DNA of 48,963 nt from Thermoplasmatales archaeon (GTDB taxonomy: Archaea; Thermoplasmatota; Thermoplasmata; Thermoplasmatales; Thermoplasmataceae): positions 1 to 48,963 of the forward strand of contig JACWAH010000014.1 in NCBI GenBank assembly GCA_014874365.1, written 5' to 3'. This document shows positions 43,149 through 48,963 of this stretch, in pieces; position 1 is the first letter of the stretch; each line of letters starts with the position of its first letter. Made by a program: the position numbers and the translations under genes. The notes under the pieces are model-generated. The model ran no database searches. It was given only the letters and a program-made list of their open reading frames with translations, and was not told the origin of the DNA.

Positions 43149-44056
43149 TTATTTTCCCCCCTTGTTGAAATTATCTTTGCCAACAGTCTCTTCATCTCTT
43201 CTGTATGGTTCGGTAATCCCGTTCTTAGATATTTGAGTCCCCTCCTCCTTATTTCCCCGCCTACAATTAAATCCAGATCATAAAGTATCTCAAGATGGTC
43301 ATAGCAGAAACCTATGGGAACAGTAACAACAGTGGTTATTTCCGGTCCAATATCTTCCAAGGTTGACAGGATATTCGGCTGTGACCAGTTCTTCCCATAT
43401 TTTCCCTGGCTTTGAAATCCACCCAGGTAATTCTTAAGTTTGAGCTCCGTCGAAATAGTTTTCACTGAATCCATGAAACTATCAACGTATTCTGATTCAG
43501 TTTCAGAATTCGGCAAACCATGGGCACTGAAAAGAAACAGCGTATTCGGGTCTGAGGTCAACCCGGTTTTAAAGATGAGGGATTTCCACAATACGGTGAA
43601 TTCCCGGAAAGTGTGGAATCCGTTCACGAATTCTGATCTCCCTTCTATTCCATACTGTAATCGCAGGCGTTCAAACTGTGTCTTGTAGGATTCTTCGACA
43701 TTCTTCGATGGGAATGGAAAAAGAGGGATTGCAAGCAATTCGAAGAAATTGCCGGGGTCAAGGCTCTTGAGGACATCGGAAATTGACGGAATCCAGTGTT
43801 TATACCCTAGAAAAACCTGATACTCTCCGTTGGAATAGTCAATAAGCTGGTTCCTGAGAGTTTCGAGGATATGTGTGGAGGGAGATGAACCTCCAAACAT
43901 CCTGTATTTGGCCATGTTCTCTTCAATGGCGTATTGAGGGACCGGCCTTCCATCGTATATTCCGGAAAGATATTCACCGACATCGGAAAGTCGTTCCGGA
44001 CTCCCGTAACCCATTAGAATTACCCCCAGTTTGCGCGTATTATCTCTTGAAGGCAT
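43145..44056 (-). CDS. hemH: Ferrochelatase (haem or coproporphyrin III)
   Basis: A 303-residue protein with the ferrochelatase landmarks VILMGYGSPE, AKYRMFGGSSPS, the metal-site histidine in LFSAHGLPNS, and GGFQSQGKYGKNWSQPNI followed by VTVPIGFCYDHLEILYDLD with the conserved Glu. It inserts Fe2+ into a porphyrin. No Cys cluster for an Fe-S centre is apparent. ATG 44056 overlaps the hemE stop by 17 nt. It lies second in the hem gene pair behind asnS. Confidence 0.92.
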   Translation of the reverse strand: MPSRDNTRKLGVILMGYGSPERLSDVGEYLSGIYDGRPVPQYAIEENMAKYRMFGGSSPSTHILETLRNQLIDYSNGEYQVFLGYKHWIPSISDVLKSLDPGNFFELLAIPLFPFPSKNVEESYKTQFERLRLQYGIEGRSEFVNGFHTFREFTVLWKSLIFKTGLTSDPNTLFLFSAHGLPNSETESEYVDSFMDSVKTISTELKLKNYLGGFQSQGKYGKNWSQPNILSTLEDIGPEITTVVTVPIGFCYDHLEILYDLDLIVGGEIRRRGLKYLRTGLPNHTEEMKRLLAKIISTRGENK

Positions 44057-45062
44057 GCACCGCCTCCGTAATCTTTGCCACAGTTTCTAATTTTGCGTCG
44101 GGAGGAACTCCATGGCCCAGATTGAAGATATAATCATTCCGTCCTTTAAGTCCATTTAAAATCCTGGCTATCTCCTTTGCGCTGGCCTCTGGTCCCACCC
44201 TCGTTAATGCCGGGTCCAGGTTACCCTGCACTCCTATGTTTGATGCTGTGTCAATAGCAAATCGTGGCAAGTCATGCCTCCAGTCAACGCTGATAAAATC
44301 AAATCCCATTTTTACCAGACGATCATCCAGATGGCTGCTTCCTGCGGAGAAATAAATCAAGGGGACCCTGCCTCTGAGCTCTGAGACTATCTCCACGAGA
44401 TATTTTTCGTAAAAATCAATAAACATATACTTTGGCAGGTTGCCAATCCAACTATCGAATATTTGTAAAGCTGTGATCCCAGCCTCAATTTGAGCCTTAG
44501 AAAATGCAATAACCATGTCTGTAAGCATTTTCAGTATCTTCTTTGCCTCCAATGGATGAGTATAAAGAAAGTCCCTTGTAAGGCTAAGATCGGGGTCCCT
44601 TTTGTTCATAACTATATATGAGAGCAAGGTCAGGGGACCGCCAACAAATCCTATCAATGGAGTAGCCCTATTACTGGACAGGAATAGCTTGATGGATTCC
44701 CCAAGCGGGTAAGGATCGATTGATTGTGCATAATCAATGAGCCCCGTGCCTGCCATCATCCCCATCAGTGTCTTATCAGATACCGGCCCCTTGCCTTCCA
44801 GATACTGAAAATTAAAACCCATTCCTTCCAGCGGAAGAACAAGATCATGAAATATTATTGCCGCATCCAGGCCGAATTTATTTACCGGAGTAATAGAAAT
44901 CTCAGCTACTGTTTTCGGAGTTTTGCATATCTCCTTAATTCCATTGCTTCCACGCATTTTCCTGAACTCTGGAAGATATCTTCCTGCCTGTCTCATGAAC
45001 CAGACGGGAATCGATTCATGTTCCTCCCCTCTAAGCGCAAGCTCAAAGTCTTTGAAACTCAT
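44040..45062 (-). CDS. hemE: Uroporphyrinogen decarboxylase
   Basis: A 340-residue protein starting MSFKDFELALRGE, then the signature PVWFMRQAGRYLPEFRKMR, IIFHDLVLPLEGMG, LIGFVGGPLTLLSYIV, LQIFDSWIGN and FNLGHGVPPDAKLE. It decarboxylates uroporphyrinogen III to coproporphyrinogen III. The frame is open to 45239, but that 59-residue extension overlaps asnS on the same strand and is not HemE-like. The real ATG at 45062 lies 4 nt after the asnS stop. Confidence 0.95.
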   Translation of the reverse strand: MSFKDFELALRGEEHESIPVWFMRQAGRYLPEFRKMRGSNGIKEICKTPKTVAEISITPVNKFGLDAAIIFHDLVLPLEGMGFNFQYLEGKGPVSDKTLMGMMAGTGLIDYAQSIDPYPLGESIKLFLSSNRATPLIGFVGGPLTLLSYIVMNKRDPDLSLTRDFLYTHPLEAKKILKMLTDMVIAFSKAQIEAGITALQIFDSWIGNLPKYMFIDFYEKYLVEIVSELRGRVPLIYFSAGSSHLDDRLVKMGFDFISVDWRHDLPRFAIDTASNIGVQGNLDPALTRVGPEASAKEIARILNGLKGRNDYIFNLGHGVPPDAKLETVAKITEAVHAFKR

Positions 45063-45066
45063 GGTC

Positions 45067-46356
45067 TCATGGCTTTGTTCTTCTGATAGTTCTGGGGAAT
45101 GGGATAGAATCTCTAATTGTTTTGAGTCCGGCAATCCAGGTGACGAGCCTGTCCAGCCCAAGGCCAAAACCAGAGTGTGGAATGCTACCGTATTTTCGGA
45201 GGTCCAGATACCAGTAATAATCGTCTTCGGGCATTCCAAAGTCTTTCAGTTTTTGCTTTAAGACATCCAGCTCCCAAATTCTTTCTCCTCCTCCTATGAT
45301 TTCTCCATACCCCTCAGGCGCCAAAAGATCATGGCAAAGTACAGTTTCCGGGTGATCAGGGTCTGGCCTGTGGTAAAAACTCTTCAGGGAAACAGGAAAA
45401 TCTGTTACAAACACCGGCTTATCAAAGTGGTTGGTGATGGTTCTCTCCTCATCGGCTCCAAGATCCATCCCGTATTCAAGCTTCAGGCCCAGTTCATTGC
45501 CAATTTCGATAATCCTGCGGTATGGTATCCGCAGGAAAGGTGAGTTCATATTTTTGAGTTTATTTATATCTCTTCCAACGCGTTCAAGATCCTCCACATT
45601 GTGTTTCAAGACTTCTGAAATAATGTAGTCCATCATCTTCTCTTCTTCTTTCATCATATCTTCGTTGCCATACCATGCGACCTCCCCCTCTGCATGCCAG
45701 TATTCGGTAAGGTGCCTCCACGTTCTGGACTTCTCAGCCCTGAAGCTTGGCGCTATAGTGAATACCTTTTCCAGGCTGAATATCATTGTTTCGAGGTAAA
45801 ATTGCGAACTCTGCGTAAGGTTAACCTCCTGGCCGAAAAACGGAACCTTGAAGAGGGTTGAGCCTCCTTCTGTGGCTGTGGAAACCATCATCGGCGCTTG
45901 CACCTGGTAGTAACCCTGTGAGTAAAAGTAATCGTTGAAGCTTTTGAAAACGGTATTTCTGATTTTGAGTACGGAAGTGAACTCCCTGCTCCTTACCCAG
46001 AGATGTCTGATATCCAGCAGGAACTCTTCACCTTTGTCCTTTGTGACAGGAAAATTATCATTGCGGCAATAAACCTTCAAGGAATTCATGACCAGCTCCC
46101 TTTCCCCAGGGGCTCGTTTATCTTCCTTCAGTATACCACTTATCTCAATACTGCTCTCGACAGTCAGGGAGGAAGCAATCTTGAACTCGTCTGCTGAAAG
46201 AGCAGGCTCCTCCCCTACAGCCTGGATTATTCCGGAAGAATCCCTTAGGACAACAAATGCTTTTTTGCCAACGCTTCTTGCCCGGTATACCCAACCTCTA
46301 AGCGTTACGTTTTTGCCAACGTACTTTTCAGACAATGCTTCAGATACAGAAATCAT
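45067..46356 (-). CDS. asnS: Asparaginyl-tRNA synthetase (class II)
   Basis: A 429-residue enzyme: OB-fold anticodon-binding domain ([20 protein letters not shown]) followed by a class II catalytic domain. Motif 2 is around [20 protein letters not shown], motif 3 is [32 protein letters not shown] is typical of Asn[13 protein letters not shown]-like sequence follows ([12 protein letters not shown]). The C-terminal [16 protein letters not shown] fits AsnRS rather than AspRS. ATG at 46356, with a TATA box about 28 nt upstream. First gene of asnS-hemE-hemH. Confidence 0.92.
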   Translation of the reverse strand: MISVSEALSEKYVGKNVTLRGWVYRARSVGKKAFVVLRDSSGIIQAVGEEPALSADEFKIASSLTVESSIEISGILKEDKRAPGERELVMNSLKVYCRNDNFPVTKDKGEEFLLDIRHLWVRSREFTSVLKIRNTVFKSFNDYFYSQGYYQVQAPMMVSTATEGGSTLFKVPFFGQEVNLTQSSQFYLETMIFSLEKVFTIAPSFRAEKSRTWRHLTEYWHAEGEVAWYGNEDMMKEEEKMMDYIISEVLKHNVEDLERVGRDINKLKNMNSPFLRIPYRRIIEIGNELGLKLEYGMDLGADEERTITNHFDKPVFVTDFPVSLKSFYHRPDPDHPETVLCHDLLAPEGYGEIIGGGERIWELDVLKQKLKDFGMPEDDYYWYLDLRKYGSIPHSGFGLGLDRLVTWIAGLKTIRDSIPFPRTIRRTKP

Positions 46357-46380
46357 CCAATCACTCTGTAATTAAAAGCC

Positions 46381-46390
46381 CTTTAAATAA
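46381..46390 (-). promoter_or_regulatory. TATA box of the asnS-hem operon
   Basis: The minus-strand sequence ttatttaaag is centred about 28 nt before the asnS ATG at 46356, as expected for a leaderless transcript. Confidence 0.55.
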
Positions 46391-46393
46391 CTT

Positions 46394-46951
46394 CTATGGC
46401 AGAAGCTGTCTTACCGCCAGAGAATTAACTCTCAACGGATATGAATAATGTTCAGGTGCGATATCTTGTTTGACACCTTCAGGGAATTTCTGGGCAACCA
46501 ATTTAATGGCTTTGCTGTACATCTTCAAAGCAACTTCCCGCTGATTCATCTGTTCCTTTACCTGGGATGCGCACAGCAGTATGAGACCCCGGAAGAAATT
46601 CCTCTTGAGCAAGTCCTCTTCATGTTTCCAAATAGCCTCAAGCAAAACATGGGCTCTCCAGAATTCACCACTGTTGATGAGGTAAAGAGCCTCGTCCAGT
46701 ATCCGTTCACTTTTGATTAAATCTGTGGTGGGTGCAACTTCTTCTATTAAGGTCAAATAAAAACTACTATTTTCTTTTACAAGTCCTTTGATTATTTCCT
46801 CAGTCGCTCTGGCAGTCTGGAAGTCGTATTCAATGTGCGAAATATGATGTCTGGAAATTAAATCTCTTACTTCTATATTTTTCAATATCTCTAAATATTT
46901 TTCAGAATGTGCATCACGAACCTGCAGGGTGTATCTATTGAATTCCTTCAT
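46394..46951 (-). CDS. DUF309-type helical protein
   Basis: A 185-residue protein. The C-terminal ~100 residues match DUF309: EALYLINSGEFWRAHVLLEA with the family FxxxH-x-E-x(W) helix, then KRNFFRGLILLCASQ and ALKMYSKAIKLVA. DUF309 proteins are small helical bundles of unknown function in bacteria and archaea. The N-terminal ~80 residues (RYTLQVRDAHSEKYLEI) are an extra helical region. ATG at 46951, divergent from tRNA-Cys; a shared AT-rich element lies at 46970-46977. Confidence 0.75.
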   Translation of the reverse strand: MKEFNRYTLQVRDAHSEKYLEILKNIEVRDLISRHHISHIEYDFQTARATEEIIKGLVKENSSFYLTLIEEVAPTTDLIKSERILDEALYLINSGEFWRAHVLLEAIWKHEEDLLKRNFFRGLILLCASQVKEQMNQREVALKMYSKAIKLVAQKFPEGVKQDIAPEHYSYPLRVNSLAVRQLLP

Positions 46952-46969
46952 TTCTTAGCCGACATCCAT

Positions 46970-46977
46970 TAAATACG
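46970..46977. promoter_or_regulatory. AT-rich element between the DUF309 gene and tRNA-Cys
   Basis: ttaaatac lies 30-37 nt before the mature 5' end of tRNA-Cys. Read on the other strand (gtatttaa) it lies about 22 nt before the DUF309 ATG. It may serve either promoter. Confidence 0.45.
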
Positions 46978-47006
46978 TGTTAGCTTTTTCCATTGAGTCC
47001 AAGTAT

Positions 47007-47078
47007 GGATAGGTGGCAGAGTGGTTATGCGCGGGACTGCAGATCCCGTCTATTAGGGTTCAAATCCCTACCTATCCT
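47007..47078 (+). tRNA. tRNA-Cys (GCA)
   Basis: The acceptor arms ggatagg (47007-47013) and cctatcc (47071-47077) pair fully, with discriminator T at 47078. The anticodon stem cggga/tcccg encloses the loop ctgcaga, with anticodon GCA at 47039-47041. The T-arm is taggg-ttcaaat-cccta. No intron. The last 13 bases of the acceptor/T region recur at 48548, suggesting an integration site. Confidence 0.95.
47065..47077 (+). repeat. Putative attL core inside the tRNA-Cys 3' end
   Basis: tccctacctatcc, the T-arm/acceptor 3' portion of tRNA-Cys, is repeated identically at 48548-48560. This is the classic layout of an element integrated in a tRNA gene with the tRNA restored at one end. Confidence 0.5.
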
Positions 47079-47305
47079 CTTATTAATATATAATATTTTA
47101 AATATGTATACTGACGAGGGATTTAACTGAGGTTTAGTAGATATGGAGTTTTGATAAGGTGGGTTATTTATTGAACTCAAACAAGCAACCCGACTCATTG
47201 TGTCAAGTTGGGTGGTCTCCTTTGCAACCCTCTCTCTTTATTGCTCTCTATGTGGTAGTATATTTACCTTAAGTCAGGCTTGCCTGTAAGGTTTGACGAG
47301 AAACA
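47079..47305. other. AT-rich left end of the tRNA-Cys island
   Basis: No gene was found in these 227 nt. The first 25 nt are almost pure A/T. At 47111-47135 the sequence ctgacgagggatttaactga and its continuation recur imperfectly at 48569-48593. A hairpin pairs acccgact (47188-47195) with agttgggt (47206-47213) around a 10-base loop. Confidence 0.4.
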
Positions 47306-47818
47306 CTATTCGATTGAAATACCTAAGAATGCATCAAAAATGGGTTTCAATTTCAATTTCATTTTAGCATTACTTAGCTCTACTAACTCAAGACAGATTG
47401 GCTCAGAGTTTTGCTGCACAAACCCCCATTTAACGTTACAGAGCATTTTGTATATCCACTTAGAGGCGTCGTCTGGTTTTCCATTTAAGTCTACTTCACA
47501 AAATGACGTATAGATCGATAGACTACCCTTAGGGATGTTATTGGAAGGCTCATCCGAATATCCTGACCAAGGGGACAGTCGACTGGCAGAATAGAATGGA
47601 ACTTTTTGCGTATTGTTCTTGTCATTGTCAATCACAGGATCTTGAACATTGCCACTCGTGTCCACCTCTTCGTATGTCTGCAAGAATGCCCAATCTGATG
47701 AGTTACCTTTAACTATGTTCACGCTTGCACATAGACCACATGGGTGGCCTGATGTTAAGGTAGGCTTGTAGGGTTTAAGCCTCAACTCAAATCTGGAAAA
47801 TGTTTTCACAATCACCAA
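47306..47818 (-). CDS. Orphan protein of the tRNA-Cys island
   Basis: A 170-residue soluble protein of unknown function. It has four cysteines: two in HPCGLCASVN form a CxxC, plus one each in TSFCEVD and YKMLCNVKW; another lies in EPICLEL. The middle is polar and Asn/Asp-rich, the ends are beta-rich (FELRLKPYKPTL, KMKLKLKPIF). The start is TTG 47818 or GTG 47815, both weak. Its different look from the neighbours and its position next to a toxin-antitoxin pair suggest an acquired gene. Confidence 0.5.
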   Translation of the reverse strand: MVIVKTFSRFELRLKPYKPTLTSGHPCGLCASVNIVKGNSSDWAFLQTYEEVDTSGNVQDPVIDNDKNNTQKVPFYSASRLSPWSGYSDEPSNNIPKGSLSIYTSFCEVDLNGKPDDASKWIYKMLCNVKWGFVQQNSEPICLELVELSNAKMKLKLKPIFDAFLGISIE

Positions 47819-47874
47819 TTTATCACACTCATTTGTGAGAGATCAAACAGAGACATGCCGTGTGAAAAAATCCA

Positions 47875-48135
47875 TCACTCGTAGACACCACTTCGATGTT
47901 CAAACCGCAATAAAACTAGGCTATTGCCATTTATTGAATAGATCAACCTAAAAGGCGGTATTCTAACGGTTCTCTCTCCCTTTAAGGTATAGCTGAGTGG
48001 TTTTCCAATTTCTGGATTTTCCATTATCTTGCTAATGTTCTTTTCCAATCTTTCTTTGACCTTCTTGTCTACCACCTTCTTTACCTCGTGTTCAAATTTA
48101 GAAGTGTAGACGATTCTATCTATACGTGTTACCAT
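47875..48135 (-). CDS. RelE/ParE-superfamily toxin
   Basis: An 86-residue protein with the RelE fold: VYTSKFEHEVKKVVDKKVKE (helical hairpin), LEKNISKIMENPEIGKPLSY, then the beta sheet with RTVRIPPFRLIYSINGNSLV and LRFEHRSGVYE. The Arg pair and final HRSxVYE motif are those of archaeal RelE ribonuclease toxins, which cleave mRNA in the ribosome. It follows the antitoxin gene with a 7-nt overlap. Confidence 0.9.
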   Translation of the reverse strand: MVTRIDRIVYTSKFEHEVKKVVDKKVKERLEKNISKIMENPEIGKPLSYTLKGERTVRIPPFRLIYSINGNSLVLLRFEHRSGVYE

Positions 48136-48410
48136 TCTCTGAACTCTTTGAAGAAGTCTTCTTTTGAGCGGACTTTGTAATTTCCTTTATCAATGTCCTT
48201 CCATGCTTCCTCAATGAGTTTTAATGTTTTCATATCTGCAGGTGATATCTTTGAGCTAATTTTCTTCAAAACAATCAAATCGTCTTGTGCAGTAACAGCG
48301 AGAAGGGTTCCGTCGCCAATGTTGAGTTTTTTGCGTATGCTTGAAGGGATCACTATTTGTCCTTTTGAGCTTGTTTTGGTGAATTCTGTTTCGAAAGTCT
48401 CGCTACCCAT
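48129..48410 (-). CDS. AbrB/MazE-type antitoxin
   Basis: A 93-residue protein. Residues 8-50 are a swapped-hairpin AbrB DNA-binding domain (TKTSSKGQIVIPSSIRKKLN then IGDGTLLAVT), and the C-terminal helical tail (ADMKTLKLIEEAWKDIDKGN) should wrap the RelE toxin. Such antitoxins repress their own operon. ATG at 48410. First gene of the toxin-antitoxin pair. Confidence 0.9.
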   Translation of the reverse strand: MGSETFETEFTKTSSKGQIVIPSSIRKKLNIGDGTLLAVTAQDDLIVLKKISSKISPADMKTLKLIEEAWKDIDKGNYKVRSKEDFFKEFREW

Positions 48411-48527
48411 TATGTAAGAATTTCTTACTTATACTTAAATCTATTCTTCCCAAACATGCTGCAGTCAATAAACTACGGTTGTCTTTTCAATTTGTTTACA
48501 GTGTATTTTGGGTGATATCTTGGTATC

Positions 48528-48545
48528 CACTTAATTATTTAAGTG
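48528..48545. repeat. Perfect inverted repeat next to the right att copy
   Basis: cacttaa-ttat-ttaagtg is a 7-bp stem with a 4-nt loop, ending 2 nt before the 13-base tRNA-Cys repeat at 48548. It could be a recombinase arm site, or a terminator-like element. Confidence 0.4.
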
Positions 48546-48547
48546 AC

Positions 48548-48560
48548 TCCCTACCTATCC
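48548..48560 (+). repeat. Putative attR: second copy of the tRNA-Cys 3' end
   Basis: Identical to 47065-47077 (tccctacctatcc), 1483 bp downstream and in the same orientation. The DNA just beyond it (48569-48593) also resembles that beyond the tRNA (47111-47135) at about 20 of 25 positions. Confidence 0.5.
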
Positions 48561-48643
48561 ACTTTCATCTGACTTAGGATTCAACTGAGATTTCCCTGGC
48601 AAAAACTTTTATGATATTCAGACACATATAGAAACTAAGAATA

Positions 48644-48963
48644 ATGGATACACAGGTATTGTTGAGAAAGCCAAGAGAGGAAGACATCGAAAAAATGTTT
48701 GAAATCCTAGAAAATTCGTTGAGCCAATATCTGAGAGTCAATGATGTTGCCTCCGAGAATAATCAATTAATCATCAACAGAGACATTGTTCAGGAATACG
48801 TGGAAAACGACGATTATCTGTGCATTGTTGCTTTGGTTGATTCGGAAATCGCAGGATGGATTGCTGGAAGCGAAAAAAGTAACATCCTCATGGAGCATGG
48901 GTGCTCATTATGTGAATTTTATATTGAAGAGATAGTAGTCGATTTTAGTTACAGAAGAAGAGG
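48644..48963 (+). CDS. GNAT-family N-acetyltransferase (N-terminal part, runs off the window)
   Basis: ATG at 48644; 106 residues are visible before the edge. The start MDTQVLLRKPREEDIEKMFE is the first strand and helix of a GNAT domain. YLCIVALVDSEIAGWIAG is the central strand pair, and FYIEEIVVDFSYRRRG reaches the acetyl-CoA pyrophosphate-binding motif A (V-x-x-x-Y-R-x-x-G). The substrate is unknown. A TATA-like ttttatgat lies about 33 nt upstream. It is the first gene beyond the island. Confidence 0.82.
   Translation, partial: MDTQVLLRKPREEDIEKMFEILENSLSQYLRVNDVASENNQLIINRDIVQEYVENDDYLCIVALVDSEIAGWIAGSEKSNILMEHGCSLCEFYIEEIVVDFSYRRR

Noticed and set aside
45063-45239. 59-residue N-terminal extension of HemE
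   Set aside because: It lies in another frame of asnS on the same strand, is not HemE-like, and an ATG 4 nt after the asnS stop gives the normal HemE start.
47188-47213. Hairpin in the tRNA-Cys island as a terminator or RNA gene
   Set aside because: Eight base pairs with one G-T wobble and no T-run; too weak to call by eye.

Overview
The window looks like a chromosomal segment of a thermoacidophilic euryarchaeon related to the Thermoplasmatales. The evidence is gene content plus promoter style. It carries archaeal-type uS15, PheT, Nep1, EF-1beta, TrmI and AsnRS, an AglB (STT3) oligosaccharyltransferase, an intron-containing tRNA-Tyr, and ScpB, MsrA and MsrB. Many genes have a TATA-like element about 25-30 nt before the start codon, as expected for leaderless transcripts. 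No rRNA, CRISPR array, transposase or integrase was seen. The genus assignment is inference.

Layout. 0.4-6.9 kb is a plus-strand run: gamma carbonic anhydrase, a 1227-residue TPR protein, an M50 membrane protease, a small zinc ribbon, EF-1beta and a membrane GT2 glycosyltransferase. A tandem RHH regulator and pheT follow. A winged-helix protein with a substrate-binding-protein-like sensor (8.9-10.0 kb) lies divergent from a 2115-residue AglB and its downstream secreted partner (10.2-17.3 kb). A minus-strand information-processing block (RNase H-fold protein, RecJ-like DHH nuclease, uS15) is followed by a plus-strand DUF3311/sodium:solute symporter pair. The minus strand then carries Nep1, an unknown conserved protein, a heterodimeric ABC exporter and MsrA/MsrB.

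28.9-32.3 kb holds the most notable locus: a three-gene minus-strand operon encoding a two-helix VirB2/CedA1-like small protein, a polytopic VirB6/CedA-like membrane protein and a membrane-anchored VirB4/HerA-type ATPase. This is the minimal layout of the crenarchaeal Ced/Ted DNA-import apparatus, here in an apparently euryarchaeal setting.

32.4-38.2 kb carries a thioesterase, RpiA, small regulators, UPF0147, tRNA-Tyr with a 30-nt intron, a gene-free stretch with strong hairpins, TrmI, a rhodanese, ThiI with its own rhodanese domain, and a small conserved ORF. 38.2-42.3 kb contains a PIN-domain remnant, a secreted protein, a winged-helix/membrane-protein pair, scpB and purD. 42.2-46.4 kb is the asnS-hemE-hemH-(degenerate EF-Tu/SelB-like protein) operon. 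A DUF309 protein and tRNA-Cys follow. The 3' end of tRNA-Cys is repeated 1483 bp downstream, bracketing a mini-island with a RelE/AbrB toxin-antitoxin pair and one orphan gene. The window ends inside a GNAT acetyltransferase gene.
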